Assembly: GCA_039096225.1 (NCBI GenBank) | Contig: JBBPEB010000020.1 | Coordinates: 150,001-214,000, forward strand | Reading direction: 5' to 3' | From: Blastocystis sp. Blastoise | Taxonomy: Eukaryota; Sar; Bigyra; Opalinata; Blastocystidae | DNA length: 64,000 nucleotides | Shown here: positions 48,581 through 63,443 of the stretch, piece by piece | Layout of the letters: the number at the start of each line of letters is the position of its first letter | Position numbering within the stretch: the stretch's first letter is position 1 | Translations under genes and position numbers: made by a program | The notes under the pieces: generated by a model | Seen by the model: the letters and a program-made list of their open reading frames with translations, nothing else | Databases searched by the model: none | What the model was told of the DNA's origin: nothing

Positions 48581-51500
48581 CAACTGATTACTATATAAAA
48601 CAAAATATTTGAAGAGAGTAAACTATATAATATATATATTTATGACTAGAAAACATACGTAGATTCATTTTATATGTTTATAATGACAATATATGAAATA
48701 AATCAATATTTGAATCTCAAGAAATAATCATTCTGAGGATGGAAACAGGGATAAATCAGCCTAAATAGCGGAAACAACCTCTTTGATAAAAACTTTTTTG
48801 TGATTCAGTGAACAAGTTTTAAAAATAATTTCTAGAGATTCAAAGTTTGGGATAAAAAGTCTTTTTTGATATGGTCCCTATTCTTAAAGTTTTTTAGAAT
48901 TACTTCAATCCGTGAAAGTCTTATTCAGCATCGGCTTAAATGAACTGTTGTGGAAGAGTATATTTTTTAAATATTATTATATGGATTATTTAATTATTTA
49001 GAAGGTTATTTTATATTTTATAATTATATTATATTTTATATGCATATTATTATAGATTAGGAATGAAATAAATCCAAATAATAAGCCAATTGGTGATTCA
49101 TTCTTTCAGGTATATGTTTATTTGAATAATATTATGTATATAGGCTTAGAAACATAATCTAGGGAGCCTGATGACGTTCGCTATTCAATATTGGAAGAAA
49201 CTATATTTGTCATAATTTCTTGATTGGCAATTTTGGTTTTAGTATGCTCTAGTAGTATATTGTTTTATATTTTGTTTCTATATTTAATTATTATATAGTG
49301 AAGAATTTGAAAGAAAAAATTAAATGAATTGCATTTACTGAGAAGAATGTTACCTAGGTCTTTTTATTATTTTAATGACTTCTCTCATGATCTTACAAGT
49401 ATATATTTTTATTATTATCAATATACCTCATATTATTATATAGAAATGGTGAATGATCAGTTGTTTGAAGTTTTATTATCTTTCAAATTCATAGTATCAT
49501 TGAATTATTGAAGGTATATATATATATAATAATTATCATATCTTTTATAGGTATAACAGAAACAAAACAATGATTATGTCAAGATTATTTTAATATATAT
49601 TCAGTTAAAAGTATATATATTTATTAGAACTTAAACATCATCATCAATAGTTGATTCTGATATATATATATATATATATATATATTATTTATTTATCATT
49701 TTTATTCCTTTTATTCATTATATATATATAATATTATTTATTATATATTATCATATATAGACGTATTAATGATCACTTGGAAAATCAACTCATTATATAC
49801 ATATAGTATATATATCTACATATATTCTTGTTTATATATGTATATATATATATATTTATATTAATAACATATGTATATAGATTACATTATTTATTATAAT
49901 ATTTAAGTATTATCTTATTAGCAATCACACAATGTATATATAAATATATATTCCTATTTATTAATTTATATTTTAATAATTTGTCTAGAATATTTTGTAT
50001 ATAATATAATATTATGTTATACATTTTCTTTTTCTTTTTATAATCTATTGTTTTTTATTCTTAAACTTATATATATATATAGAATTATTACTGCCATTGA
50101 ATGGTTTGCTTTCTATAATCGATATTACTACATAATACATATTCTTTTTATGTAAATATATATATATGTTATATTACTTTTCTATTATTCTTTATCTCTT
50201 ATTAGTATTATGTTGTTTATTATCTTTTATTTTATTTTTAAACAATGATTATATATATATTATATTTCTATTATTAGCTATATGTCATTTTTTATATAGT
50301 GAATAGTTATTGTTATATTCAAGATTATTTTTTAGTATATATATATATTATATTATATATTATATTATATATTATATTCCATTTTGAGTTATATACTTCA
50401 TTCTTCTTTCATTTTTAATCTATAAAGTATGTAGTTTATACAAATAGATACGTTTTACTAATTATCATTATTTAGATTATTTATACTTTTTATTTCTTAT
50501 TCATGTTATTATTATTATTATTATTATTAATATTTATTATATATTCATTCTATATGTATAAATATATTTAATAACTATCACATTATATGTGTTTATTTAT
50601 TTAGTTTTATTTAGTTTTATAAGTTATATATATATATATACTTAGAGATATATATATATAAATTATTATTATGTATTATTTATTTTTATTATATTATTAC
50701 CATAATATGTCTATTTGCTTACATATGTATATATAGTTGTTTTATTTCATATTCAAACGTTGCTTTAGTGAACAAATATATATATTTATATATGATATTA
50801 TAGAATTATTTTGTATTCATTATATATATATATTATGCATTAATTTTTACATGTTTGTTATACTTAATATATATATATATATGTAATTATTTTATATCTA
50901 TATATATACATATATATATATAGATATCATTGATATTAATATTCAAAGTATATATATATAAACATATATAGACTTATATATAGTATTTTATATGTATTCA
51001 TATTATAATATATTATGTATAGTTTAATAGTTATATGTAAGTCATCCTTTCATGTTTCTTATGAATTTATATAAATATATTCCTTTAATTCTGATTATGT
51101 ATATATTATTATATATATCATCTTATTCTATATATATTATGTATTTTTTTATTAATATAAAAGATAATATTTTGTGTATTTAATATTTTATATCAATTAT
51201 TCTTCTATTTAACTCTTTTATATCATTTATCTTTCTACAACTTTATTATTTATTATCTTTTTTAAATACCATTTACCATATAGTTTATTATACATACATA
51301 TAGTAATAGTCATAGCGCTTCTTTATGTATGTTTTATTCAATTATGTTAGTATATGTATTGTGGTATATATGTATATTAATTGTCGTTTATTTATATATC
51401 GTTTTGTATTTATTTTGAAATAAAGATTATATACATATAGTTATTATGTATATATATATATATATATATATAACATTATTGATGTGAGCAATTTATTTTT

Positions 51501-52081
51501 CGTAATATATATTAAGTCTACTTCTCTTATATATAAATATATCTAATAATTTACTATATGTTTTCCAACTTTATATATATATATATATGTATTTACTATT
51601 TTCTATTATTATTATATATATATTGCTAATAAAATTAAGATATTGTCCAGGTAAGAATATATATATATATATATATATATATTAATTGTTTTTATTCTTA
51701 TAAGTATTATGTTCTTATATTATATTTAGATATGTTTTTTTCTTTTTGTTATTTTTTTTTAATTATACTGTAAATATAAATACATAACTTTCTACTCTGC
51801 TTATTACTTCTTTTATAATATATATCTATATTTCTTTCTATAAATATGTCATTCATCTATATGCTATTATATCTATTTTAGAATCCAAGCTCCTAATAGA
51901 AACTACTATAATTAATGATGATACAACCTTTTTGGTATATACATATTTATACTATTATTAGTTTTTTATAACTTATTATGTAATATTTTATTAATATTTT
52001 AACCAAATTTATTTATATATTATTATTCATTTTCTTTATTCTCTAACTATTTATAGAATGTATCTTTAGCTGGTCTCTCAT

Positions 52082-52119
<38 letters not shown>

Positions 52120-52322
52120 TCTTTATTACTTTATATTCTCTTTTTATATCTCTATTACATTATGTTTATCACTTATTGATATAAATCTTATTATAAGGTT
52201 TTCATTATATAAGTTAGTATAAATAGGCGTAATAGAGTATATATTTATATATATATATAATTATATTTTGGGTTTTTGTCTGTTAAACATATATACATGG
52301 TTATATTCAAATAATTAATATT
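48581..52322. other. Long AT-rich gene-free region
   Basis: Extremely A/T-rich with many (TA)n runs of 10-30 bp. I see no supportable gene. The small frame at 49329-49511 has no coding character. Confidence 0.6.
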
Positions 52323-52390
52323 CCTTAGACTGAATATGGTTAGTAGCAATCATTAATAGATTGTTATCAGGTTCAATTCCTGATCTAGGG
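52323..52390 (+). tRNA. tRNA-like sequence (anticodon-like TAA)
   Basis: A 68-nt cloverleaf can be drawn: acceptor CCTTAGA/TCTAGGG (7 bp, one G-T), a D-arm region with TGGTTAG, a perfect anticodon stem CAATC/GATTG with 7-nt loop ATTAATA (TAA in anticodon position), a 3-nt variable region, and T-arm TCAGG-TTCAATT-CCTGA. Position 8 is C rather than T, and a TAA (Leu) tRNA should have a long variable arm, so it may be a degenerate or organelle-like tRNA or a tRNA-derived repeat. Related to 63444-63511. Confidence 0.45.
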
Positions 52391-55358
52391 TCATATATTA
52401 TATTTTTTATAAAAAAATTTAAATATTTTTCTCTATAGATATTCTCATTCATTAGAACCAGTATGAAAGGGTATATTGAGTTTCATGTAATTGAATAAAC
52501 TCTATACATTGCTAGTCGCTTTTCTATAATGTTTTTAGTTTACTATATTCAACACACAACACATTCACAATTACATTCACTACCGTCGTTTTTTTTTTTT
52601 AGTGAAAAGGTAGTTTGAAGTTTTAGTGAGGTTTCCCCAATAATTGTTTCGTGAAAATATGGGAATAGGTTTTCGTGATTTTGACGACAGGGAAAACAGT
52701 GAATAAGGATGACACACCCTAAAATGCCTAGAGTTTTACCGAAATATTTGTCCGCCAAAAGTCTAATTGTAAGAATTTTTAGCGTTCACTTTTCAGTCAT
52801 TTTTCAGGGTTATTTTATTCATTGGTAGCTTAATAAACGTTCATATAACAAAACAAACACATATATATAATATAAAACATATAATAAACATATAATAGAC
52901 AAATAATAATAATAATAAACATTTAAATGGAACCAATCAACACTTATATCACACTCTCTAAGCATTGTAACCTATATAAAGATAATTATAATAATACAGA
53001 ACAATAATTAATTGAAATTAAAATTTAAATGATAAAAATATATATATACATTTTCGTTGTAAAACTGAGGCCGAACAGCAATACCATAGACACCTTGTAC
53101 TCATAATAAGCCTATATAAATTAAAATATTAGATAATTAATAGTATAAAATAGAATAATATTTACCATTGCAAGAATCCAAAATGAATAATAAGGAACCT
53201 ATACGCTTGCCTGTAATGCTGATCTATATATAATAATGATTAGATCCTTTAATAATAATAAATAATAATAATAACAGTAATAAATAATAATAAATAAAAA
53301 ATATATATATATACAATAAAAGCTATATAAATATAAGTGGGGTTAGTTAAAATAGGATAACGACAAGTAATATAGATAGATATATACCATTTTATATAAC
53401 TTCTTTCTGAGTCAAACGGATCCTATTCCTACAATTGTCACCCAACGATATAGAAGACGGAGAAAGCCAACCATTATAAGAGACAACGCAATCTTTAACT
53501 CCAAACGAGTATTATATACATATTAAGCAGAAACAAGCCAATACCGTCAACTATTACTAGAACCCATAGTTAATAGATGATTCACAATAATTAATAATAT
53601 ATGTGAAAGAAATGTAGATAAAATGACTATATATGGGTATGATAGGAATTCAAAAGATCTGGGGTATATTAATAAAATAAACAAGAATAAACGAGATTTA
53701 TTTTTAGTATAAGACTCTATGTTTTATATAAAATGAATGGTTATAAATAAATAAGAGAAAAAGCTTTAAATTCATGAAAATATTTGATCTTTTCTCTATA
53801 ATTTGAAATTTGTTTATTATTTTGTCAAGTACTTTCATGATCAATAATAGCGTAATAAAGTATTGTCAGTGCAACTAGACTTGAGTGGTAATCATTAATA
53901 GAAAAAATAAATAAGAATTTGCATCAATTCAGTGTTTCTTAATTAATTCAACTAATTAAGAGTAAGTAATAATTATAGGTGTTTAGTGGTGTGTGTTGTT
54001 TGATTCATGATGGTGATATGTGATGAGAAATAACGATATTACAAAAACTTCAAAATAAATAGGACAATCTTATCGGGCTATTATATATATTTTTTAGTTA
54101 TAAATATTCAGTGAAAAGAGAATTTGTAAAGAAAATAAGAATAGAATTATTTATAGAATGAATCCAAAGAGAAATGTTAGACTATCATTATTATTATCAT
54201 TGACTCTTGCTTCTTTCAATAATTTAATTGGAATACAATAGATAAAAAGTGTATAAGACAGAATAAAAGTGATTACAAACATTTCTACAAAGTGAATTCA
54301 ACTCTTAAATAAAGTTTGCTGTATTTAAAAGCACTTAAAAAGTACTTTTTAACTAATATTTGAAAGTAGTTATGTAAAACAATTAGAAATAAAATGTTTT
54401 TTTGTTTTGATGTTCTTCAAAAAATAGTTTGTTGGATTTATTTAAATGTAAAGAGTGTTAATTAATGCATAAAATATTTAAAAACATTTTTTCTAGTATT
54501 TTATTATGAACTATCAATACAAAAATAAGTTTACATTATAAAACAAACATTTTTTGCTGCTTTTATTCTAAAACTAATAAATCATTTTAAATTGATATAT
54601 AATTCTCATTTTACAGTTCACAGACAATGTGTTCTTAGTTGGAGATCATTTGAGCTATTTTAATTATTTGATCATCATCATCTTTTAACATTCCTTAATA
54701 TGAAAAAACAAAAAATAGCTAATTTAGATTTAAAAGTAGTTTCTACAGTGGTTCTCAATGATATTATTTAAAAATTATAAAAAAAGTAATTAATTAATTT
54801 CATAAACTATGTTAAATTCTTGTAAAAACCATTTATATATGTGATAAATGTAGTTTTATTTACAACTATGATTAGATTGTGTAGTTATTTAGGTTTTATA
54901 ATTGTAATTCTTAGAAACCTTTTGCTCAAAGCATTTAATATGTACTTTTTGTGAAAATAGATTTCTGTAAAAGCCAATCTAGAATATATTTATAAGAGAA
55001 TAGTTGAGAATATTTAAAATAATTGTAATTCGCTAACTTATTTTATTTAAAACATCTAAACCAACTATTAAATAACTTATAATATCTAAATATTAATCAT
55101 TTAAATCAATAAGTAGTAAATAAAATATAATGTTTGGTAATTAAATGCTAATTATATTGATCGTAATTAGAAGAGTTCATTATATAAGTACTTACAGTAT
55201 TTTAATTACTTGTAATAATAATCATTTAATATATATTCTCAAAAGAAACAATTATCTTTGGAAAATCATTTTTGAAGATATTGATAAGGAATATGAGATT
55301 AATAAGAATAGGTAGAACTATATAAAAATAGAATATGAAGAAAAAATATATGTATAAT
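52391..55358. other. Gene-free AT-rich region
   Basis: The stretch 52549-52760 (minus) is GC-richer and open for 69 codons, ending CNCECVVC. It lacks any recognisable motif and is left unassigned. Several 60-90-bp islands at 53040-53600 between TA-rich blocks look like remnants of exons, but none can be joined. Confidence 0.4.
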
Positions 55359-55422
55359 CCTTAAGACAGGGTTTGAACCTGTTTACACATAAATAGAGTA
55401 ACTTACCATTATAAGCTTAAGG
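55359..55422 (-). tRNA. tRNA-like sequence, degenerate
   Basis: On the minus strand: perfect acceptor CCTTAAG/CTTAAGG, TATAATGGTAAG resembling a D-arm/A-box, and T-arm ACAGG-TTCAAAC-CCTGT. The anticodon arm is too short and mispaired, so no anticodon can be assigned. It shares the acceptor-CT-D-arm layout of the two other tRNA-like sequences. Confidence 0.35.
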
Positions 55423-55790
55423 GATATATGAATGTAAAGAAAATAATAATTATATTATTAGGGATATATATGTACCTACTATATATTATCTATACTATAT
55501 ATATATCGTTATATATTTTTATAGACAAATATAGATAGAAAAATAAATAGAGAGAATAGTAACTAGAAAGATAGATAGAATAAACACATAACAGTAAAAA
55601 TTCTAATTAAAACAATAGTGATTAAAATTTAAAAAAGTATATTATAAACTAAATAGAGGCAATTTATCAATGAATATATAATCATAGTAAACAATAAAGT
55701 ACATTGTGATTGAATGAAGGATATTATATAAAGATAAGGAGGTAATAGAGAAGTTGTAGAAACCAGATAAACATTATAATATGAATATAT
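55423..55790. other. AT-rich spacer
   Basis: No gene; GATAGA and TAGATAGA words only. Confidence 0.5.
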
Positions 55791-56640
55791 AGGAAGATGT
55801 AAAAGAAAAAAGAAGAAGGAAGAAGAAGTAAGAAGAAGTAAGAAGAAGTAAGAAGAAGTAAGAAGATATAAGAAGAAGTAAGAAGAAGTAAGAAGATATA
55901 AGAAGAAGTAAGAAGATATAAGAAGAAGTAAGAAGATATAAGAAGAAGTAAGAAGATATAAGAAGACGAGATAAGAATAAAGAAGAATAAAGAGGATATA
56001 AAAAGAAGTAAGAAGAAGGAAGAAGTAAGAAGAATAAAGAAGATATAAAGAAGATATAAAGAAGATATAAAAAGAATATATAAGAAGATATAAGAAGAAG
56101 GAAGATGATATAAGAAGGAAAAAAGTGTATATAAAATAAAAGAAGATGACATAAGAAGGAAGAATAAAGAAGAAGATATAAAAATATATAAGATATAAGA
56201 TATAAGATATAGAAAGTAGCTGAAAGTAGCTGAAAGTAGCTGAAAGAAGATGAAATTAGATGAAATTAGATGAAAGTAGCTGAAAGAAGATGAAAGAAGA
56301 TGAAAGAAGATATAGAAAGATAAAGGAAAAAAAAAGAAAAAAAATAAAGAATAAAAACGAAGAAGATATAAAAAGAAGAAGAAGTATAATGATAAAGAAC
56401 ATAGAAGAAGATATAAGAAATGTTAAGAATTTTAAGGAAAATATATAAGAAGGATAAAGAACAAAGAAGAGAATAAAAAGAATGAAAAAGAAGAAGATAT
56501 GAGAAGGATAAAGAACATAGAACAATAGAGAATAAACATAACAAGATATAAGAATGAAGAAGAATATATAGAAGATGAATGAAGAAGTAAGAAAAGAAAG
56601 AATAAGTAACAAGATGGAAGAAGAACCAATGAAATCTTTA
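55791..56640. repeat. Purine-rich AGAAGAAGTA/AGAAGATATA repeat
   Basis: The tandem unit AGAAGAAGTAAGAAGATATA recurs many times at 55815-56000, then decays into GAAAGTAGCTGAAAGAAGAT units at 56210-56310 and AAGAATAAAGAA. Purines are on the plus strand. Open frames over it are artefacts. Confidence 0.85.
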
Positions 56641-59600
56641 GAAGAATAAAAATAATACCTTAATAGATGGTTGATATTTATACCTATATATAATAAACTT
56701 AAAAATAGTTATAGAAATTATAGAAATAGAACAGAAGTATTATTAAATAATAAAAAATAAAAGCATATAATAAGAATAAAATGATATAAATATATATTTT
56801 AAAATAAAAAGAAAACAATTGATATATACGTGACAAAAGAACAAGAATCTAATGAAATCAGAATAGAAAGAAAAGGAAGGAAATGAATATATAAAAGATA
56901 GATTAATAAAGATATATACATCAAAATAATGAAGGTAATAAATGATTTGAATAATATATAATAAGTAAGGAGGAAGAATGAAGAATAATATGCAAAATAT
57001 GTAATAGAAAGCAGAAAACGAAGATAAAGATGAATTAAAATAAATTTAGGGAGGAGAAAAGGTAGTAAAGAGAGTTGAGATTGTATATAGACAGAAGAAG
57101 TTTCATGAAGAATAAATGAATGAATAATAAATATACTATATATATATATATATAAAATGAACTATAATACAAGATAAATATATAGCAATAAAAAAAATAA
57201 CATTAAAAGTGTTAAATAAAAAGATAAAATAAAATGAAAATCGAATATAATAATACAGAAAAATTAAGATAAAAAAATAGATAAAGACTGAATAAAATAG
57301 TATATAGAATAAGCAAAATATGTTCACAAAAGTACACCAAGAATAAGATAGATAGAAGTAGCATAACATATAAAGGGAAAAGTGAAAATATAAGTAATAT
57401 AAAAGGATATGTTTATAATAGTATGAAGATTTGAAGAAAACGAAAGGGATGAAAACAAAATAAGAGGCTGAAAATTTAAGTGAAGTAGAGTAGGACAATA
57501 GAATAGGTAGAAAGATATAAGATAGAATTAAAAGATGCAGAAATAAAGAATCAAAGTAGTAAACGTAATGGAAATAAAACAAAAACATAATTACAGTAAA
57601 AGAAGCTAAAAATAATAAGTATAAAATAATATGAAAATTGAAATAACAGGTATGTATAATAGAAAGAAAATTAAAAAAACAGCAAAAAGAAGAATAGATG
57701 AAGGATAGGTGAAGATAAATGAGGATAATTGAGAAGAAGAAGAAGAAGAAGAAGAATTGTCTGAACATAAATCAAGCCCCTTTACAATGACTAAGAAAAG
57801 AGAATACTAAGAAGTGAAAAGAATAAAATTTGAAACTATTTTTGAATATTTAATAAAACATGAAAGAAGAGATGTAGAAAAGAAGATCTAGGAACGAAGA
57901 AGATTCAATGATAAATGATGTTTGAATAAAGGAGAATAAGACAATTAAGGACTAAATGAGACATCTCTAATAACATTAAAAGACCTAGAAAGAGACATAT
58001 AAGACACATGATAATTAGTAACTAATATATAATAATAAATTCTTTATACTGAATAAATAACAATGAAAAAATAAACTAAATAATAATAATAATAATAATA
58101 AAACATAAAAGAAAACAAAAACAATAAATATTTATATACTGACTGGTTTTGAAAGACAATGCAACAAGATGATGGAAAGAATGAATCAAAACACATCAAA
58201 ATTAGTTTGTATCACCTATACAGATTAGAATAAATAAAATAAAATAAAACATACAACAAAATAAAAAAAGAAACAACACGTAAAATAAGATTCATCCTCT
58301 CAAAGTAGTTATTTGAATAGAAAACATAATGAACACTTGCCATACAACATCTTCAAGCAGTTAACAAAGCAGAAATCTATATATAACAAAATACAAAAGA
58401 AATGGGAAAAGAAGTTAATATATTTAAAGTCAAAATTATATATAAATTAATAACTGAAGATATTTAGTATTAGACTATTATAAAAGAATACAATAAAAAA
58501 TAAATAACTACAATAAAAAATATACAGGCAAACTAAGTTTTAGAATAAGTTAATATGGTCTGAATCATATTGTCCTGGATTTGCCATTAACATTCTCTTG
58601 GGTATAACATAGCCAGTTTGGCGGCTAAGAGTGGATAAAAAAAGTAAAATTATTTGGGGAACAACTCGGATATTGCGGGAAATATTTTTTGTCATTTTTT
58701 AAATAATACCAATTTTAGTTATTTTTGAGTGTTGACATTTAAAAAGTATTCTCTATGATATAGAAAAGAATAGCATAATCCTTTCTCGAATAAAAAACTG
58801 CCTTTACTCCATTATCAGTGAATCACGACTAGTGAAGAAATCAGTTGTTGTTGGACACAGACATGCATACAGAGCTTTACTATTAGTTGGGTGAATTAAA
58901 AAACTCATCTCTTATTATTTCACCACATAATTACGATCTTTCTCAAAATTAGCTGTTTAAAGTTCTAAACATGATTTTCACGTCATATACTATGCTCTAA
59001 ACACACATATAACATCATATTAAAATAAAGTCGCATATTGATGGTAAACCATAGTCAAATAAAAACTTTCTCTGTTCAAGTTTCTTTTTTGAACCGAGAA
59101 ATTCTGAGTCCCCAGGTTGTCTGGCGGAAAAACTGTTTACGAGTTTAGGCCAAACTATTTTTGATCAAAAAATCTGAGTCATTTTACTCTCTCTCTCACG
59201 GGGAAATATCAAGAAAAAAAGCAAAACGACAGTAGTGATTCACTTAGAATACCACATTCATTATTTTGTTTTGCTATATATCCTATTGATCAATTCTACA
59301 CACAAATAAAAAATAAATATTCATCAATAACACCTTGAAGTCTATAAACACGCAATGCATTCTTTGTTTATACTCTTAAAAAGCATTTAAATCATCTATA
59401 TTAATATGATTGACACTAAAAGTCATTTGTAACATTTATAAACCACTCTTGAGACTTTTAAAGAACCTTGACAAATCTACATTACCTAGAAAACTATTAT
59501 AATTAACTTTAGTTTATATAGGTCATAATTAAATTCAAATTACTAATAGAAAATTAAAATAACGACATTCTAACTCATAATATCAACTAGAAAAATCAAT

Positions 59601-60060
59601 TGTGTTTGTAACTTCTCTAAAATTGAATTAATTAGTGAAATATGTATTTAAATTAATGTTGAATTTAAATTTAAACACACACAAACTCACCTTTTCTGAC
59701 AGTTCTACACATTTAGGCAATCTAGTGACTATCATATAATCGACTAATTTTTGTTGTCTTCATCAAGTCTAGTGATTTCCTCATGACCATAACCATTAAT
59801 TTCATTTTATGTAACACTCTATAAATAATTAATCAATTAACTAATTTTATTTACATAAATACATACTCCATCAACAACAAGAAGACATCAGGAGTAAGAA
59901 TAACGGTTTAAAGTATTTAAATAAAATAATAAAAAATAAAAAGTAGAAATATTAAGATTTCAATAAAATTTAATAAGTTAATTTATAGTGAAGTTTCAAT
60001 AATCATATAAAAAATATGATTAATTTCGTTTTTGTATGTTTTAAGTATATATTTATCTAT
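56641..60060. other. Gene-free A/G-biased then AT-rich region
   Basis: Purine bias continues to ~58000 without clear tandem order. The long minus frame at 57136-57768 is Phe/Tyr/Ile-rich and reflects composition. Patches near 58555-58640 and 58840-59230 have more even base composition but no supportable gene. Confidence 0.5.
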
Positions 60061-60330
60061 ATATAGGCCCTAGGAGTATAGTAGAGTACCTTCCAGTCTC
60101 CATTGGCAGATTGATCTGTTGTGCTATGTTCTCTTTCTCTATGGTGAGCTTGTCTGAGTGGTGTAAAGTGGTTGAGCTAGATGGTCTGCTATTGTATTGT
60201 TGTTTAAATTGGATGATGTGACGTCACCATACAAAGTTATTTCTTTAGGCTTTCTCACTGAGTAGCAATTGGTGGGTTATATTAACTGAGCGTGGTTCAA
60301 TACTTTAAAAAAAAAATTACTTAATTGGAT
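60061..60330. other. Relatively GC-rich island, unidentified
   Basis: About 270 bp of near-balanced composition in otherwise extreme A/T DNA (GGTGAGCTTGTCTGAGTGG, GATGTGACGTCACCATAC). There is no long ORF. It could be a non-coding RNA, a SINE or a foreign fragment. Confidence 0.35.
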
Positions 60331-60725
60331 AAACAGATTGGTCTTAAATTGCAGAGAAGCATGGATCTCTTCACTTAATCACTACCTATGCAACTCAAAT
60401 GCTTATAATTAGAGTTAATTTGTATTAGTCATATTCAGATTCTAGATGTATATATTTTCTGCATTTGTTTTCTTTATAATTATAATTATAATATTATATA
60501 GATATTTATATAGGTTATTATATAGTTATTAAGCCTAGTTCTTGTTCTTCTTGTCACTAACTTCTTGGCTTTTCTTATTTATGTATATATATATATATAA
60601 TTGACTTTTTTTTATTTTGCTTATATATTATTATTTTCTTTATTATTAAGAATTACTTTTATTTTTCTTTATTATTAGTTTAATTCAATATATTTATAGA
60701 CTTATTTATATTTTTTATTCTTTTT

Positions 60726-60764
<39 letters not shown>

Positions 60765-60769
60765 CAAAA

Positions 60770-61947
60770 CTTTTATATATTTGTTTTTCTTCATTCTTAT
60801 TTTCTCCTCTTGTCCTGAATTGGCCTTGTTCTCCTCTTCTCTCTTCCATTCATCTACTCTCTAGTTTTTACTCATTTTTATTCTTATACTCTTATGTTAT
60901 ATAGAACAGTTATTGTTTTTCTTAATATTACTTTATAGTATGTTTTATTTCATGTTCTTCTATTCTATATTCTAGTTTTTCCTTCACTTTCTTCTTTCCT
61001 CCATTAATTATTACTGGTTCTTCTTCTCCTATCATTACATACTCTCTTCATTTCAATCTCTTTATCATGATCGTCTTCTTTTTCATTTCCTTCAACTCTT
61101 CCTTTTCCTACTCTTCTTCTTTATTTCCTTCTATATTATTACTTCTTTTTCTCATCTTCTTCCAATTATACTTTCCTTATTCTTTATTCCTTTTGATTCT
61201 CATCTACACATTGTTTCTATTTTCCTTCTTCTTCTATATATCCTTATTTTTTGTCTCCTTGTTCATTCCTTTTTCGTTCTTTTTCATCTATTTATCCTTC
61301 TTCTATTTATTTTAATTCTGAATCACCTTCTTTCTCTCTCCTTCTGTTTCTTCTTCTTCTATTTGATCTTATTTTTCTTCTTCTCTTCTTCTTCTCTTTC
61401 TATACATCCTTCTCTGTATATTCTTTTTCTTTCTATCTCCTTCATCTACATTTCCTCTTCTATTTATCATTATTCTTATTCTACATTTTCTCCATATTAT
61501 TCTCCTCCTATATCTTATGTACCTCCTTTATCTTCTTATTCTTCGTCTATGTCTTCTATTTATTCTTCTTCACCTTTTTTCTTCTTCTATATATATATAT
61601 TCTACTTATTCTTCTCTATCCTTGTCTATATATCTTTCTTCTATATTTTCTGCTTCTACTTCTTCTTCTATATCTTCTATTTATCATTATTTTCCAACAT
61701 ATTTTTCTATGGTACTTCTTCTTTTCTCTTCCTTCTCCTTCTTTTCTATATCTTCTGTTTATCTTATTCTTCGTCTATATATAATTATTCTCCTTCTTCT
61801 TCTTCTTTATATATATATTCTTCTTTTTCGATATATTCTTTTTTTTTTTCTTTTCGTTCTTTTCCTTGTTCTCCTTCTCAATCTCCTTCTCTTCATTGAT
61901 ATCCTTCTTCTTCTTCTATTCATCTTTTTCTCCTTCTCCTTCTTCTT

Positions 61948-61978
<31 letters not shown>

Positions 61979-62218
61979 TTCTTCTTCTTCTTCTTCTTCT
62001 TCTTCTTCTTCTACTTCTTCTTCTTCTTCTTCTCCTTCTTCTTCTTCTCCTTCTCCTTCTTCTTCTTCTTCTTCTTCTCCTTCTTCTTCTTCTTCTTCTT
62101 CTTCTTCTATTCATCTTCTTCTTCTTCTTCTTCTTCTTCTACTTCTCCTTCTCCTTCTTCTTCTTCTTCTTCTATTCATCTTCTTCTCCTCCTCTGTCTC
62201 CTTCTCCTTCTTCTTCTA

Positions 62219-62251
<33 letters not shown>

Positions 62252-63130
62252 TTCTTCTTCTTCTTCTTCTTCTTCTTCTTCTCCTATTCATATTTCTTCT
62301 TCTTCTTCTATTCATCATCATCTTCTTCTTCTTCTATTCATCTTTCTTCTTGTTCTTCATTTAATCCTTCTTCTTCTTCATTTAATGCTTCTTCTCCTCC
62401 TCTGTCTTCTTCTTCTATTTATCCTTCTTCTCTTTCTATTCTCCTATATATCCTTTATCTCCTGTTTTTCCTTCTCAATCTCCTTCTCTATATCTCTTTC
62501 TTTTTATCCTTTTTCCACTTTTTCTATATTTTTCGCTTCTTATCTTTCTATATCTTCTGTATATCATTCCTCTCCTTCTTCTTCAGCATCTTCTTTTTAT
62601 ATCTTATAATTCTTTCCTCTTTATATTATTCTCATTTCATTCCATTTCATCTATTTTTCTATATCTCATTATTTTCAATATTTATTATACAGAATATCAT
62701 TTATATTTAATGTTTTTCACTTTCATTATCTTTTCCATATACATTATAGTCTTATTTGCTTTTCCTACATCTTCACTTGTTCTTCTTATGTGTATTCTCC
62801 TCATATTTTTATTTCTTTTCTAATAGATTTTCCTTTATAGTTCTTCTAACTCTTCTCTACATTCTTTCTTCTTTATCTCTTATACTTGACTTTCTAGTCT
62901 CCATCTTTCTTTTTTTTTTATCTTCTTATCTTATTATCTATATGTACTTCCTCTTCCTCTAATTCTTCTTTATACATATAAATTCTTTTCGCTCTTTATC
63001 CTTCTAATCAATTCCTTCTTCTTCTCATTTAATTAATATTTTTCTTCTTCTTTATTTATTTTCCCTTATTCTCCTTATTCTTGTCTTCAATTTTTTTCTA
63101 TATTCAATTCTTATTTTTCATTATCTTTTA
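60770..63130. repeat. 2.3-kb pyrimidine-rich (CTT/TTC) tract
   Basis: The plus strand is nearly all C and T, with pure (TTC)n runs at ~61935-62110 and 62230-62285 ((CAT)n at 62220-62250). It mirrors the purine tracts at 44-48 and 55.8-56.6 kb on the other strand. Ser/Phe/Leu reading frames over it are artefacts. Confidence 0.9.
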
Positions 63131-63342
63131 TATCTATATATATATATATATATATATACATACTTCTCTTCATATTTTAATTATTTCTATCTGTTATACT
63201 TATTAATATAATATTTATTTTTATTAATAAAAAGATTTTCCCATTTTTATTTCTTATTTATACTAATTATTTCATTAATTTATATACTACTTATTTATGT
63301 TTTTTTTTATATATATTTTAATATTTTTTTATTTATTTATAA

Positions 63343-63400
<58 letters not shown>

Positions 63401-63443
63401 TGGATATTATGTATTTTAATATTATTATCATTATTATTATTAC

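Noticed and set aside
57136-57768. 210-codon Phe/Tyr/Ile-rich minus-strand ORF
   Set aside because: No codon or motif evidence. It lies in purine-biased plus-strand DNA, which yields Phe/Leu/Tyr/Ile frames on the other strand.
61067-62710. Ser/Phe-rich plus-strand ORFs and an Arg-rich minus-strand ORF
   Set aside because: Same explanation: (TTC)n repeat translated in different frames.
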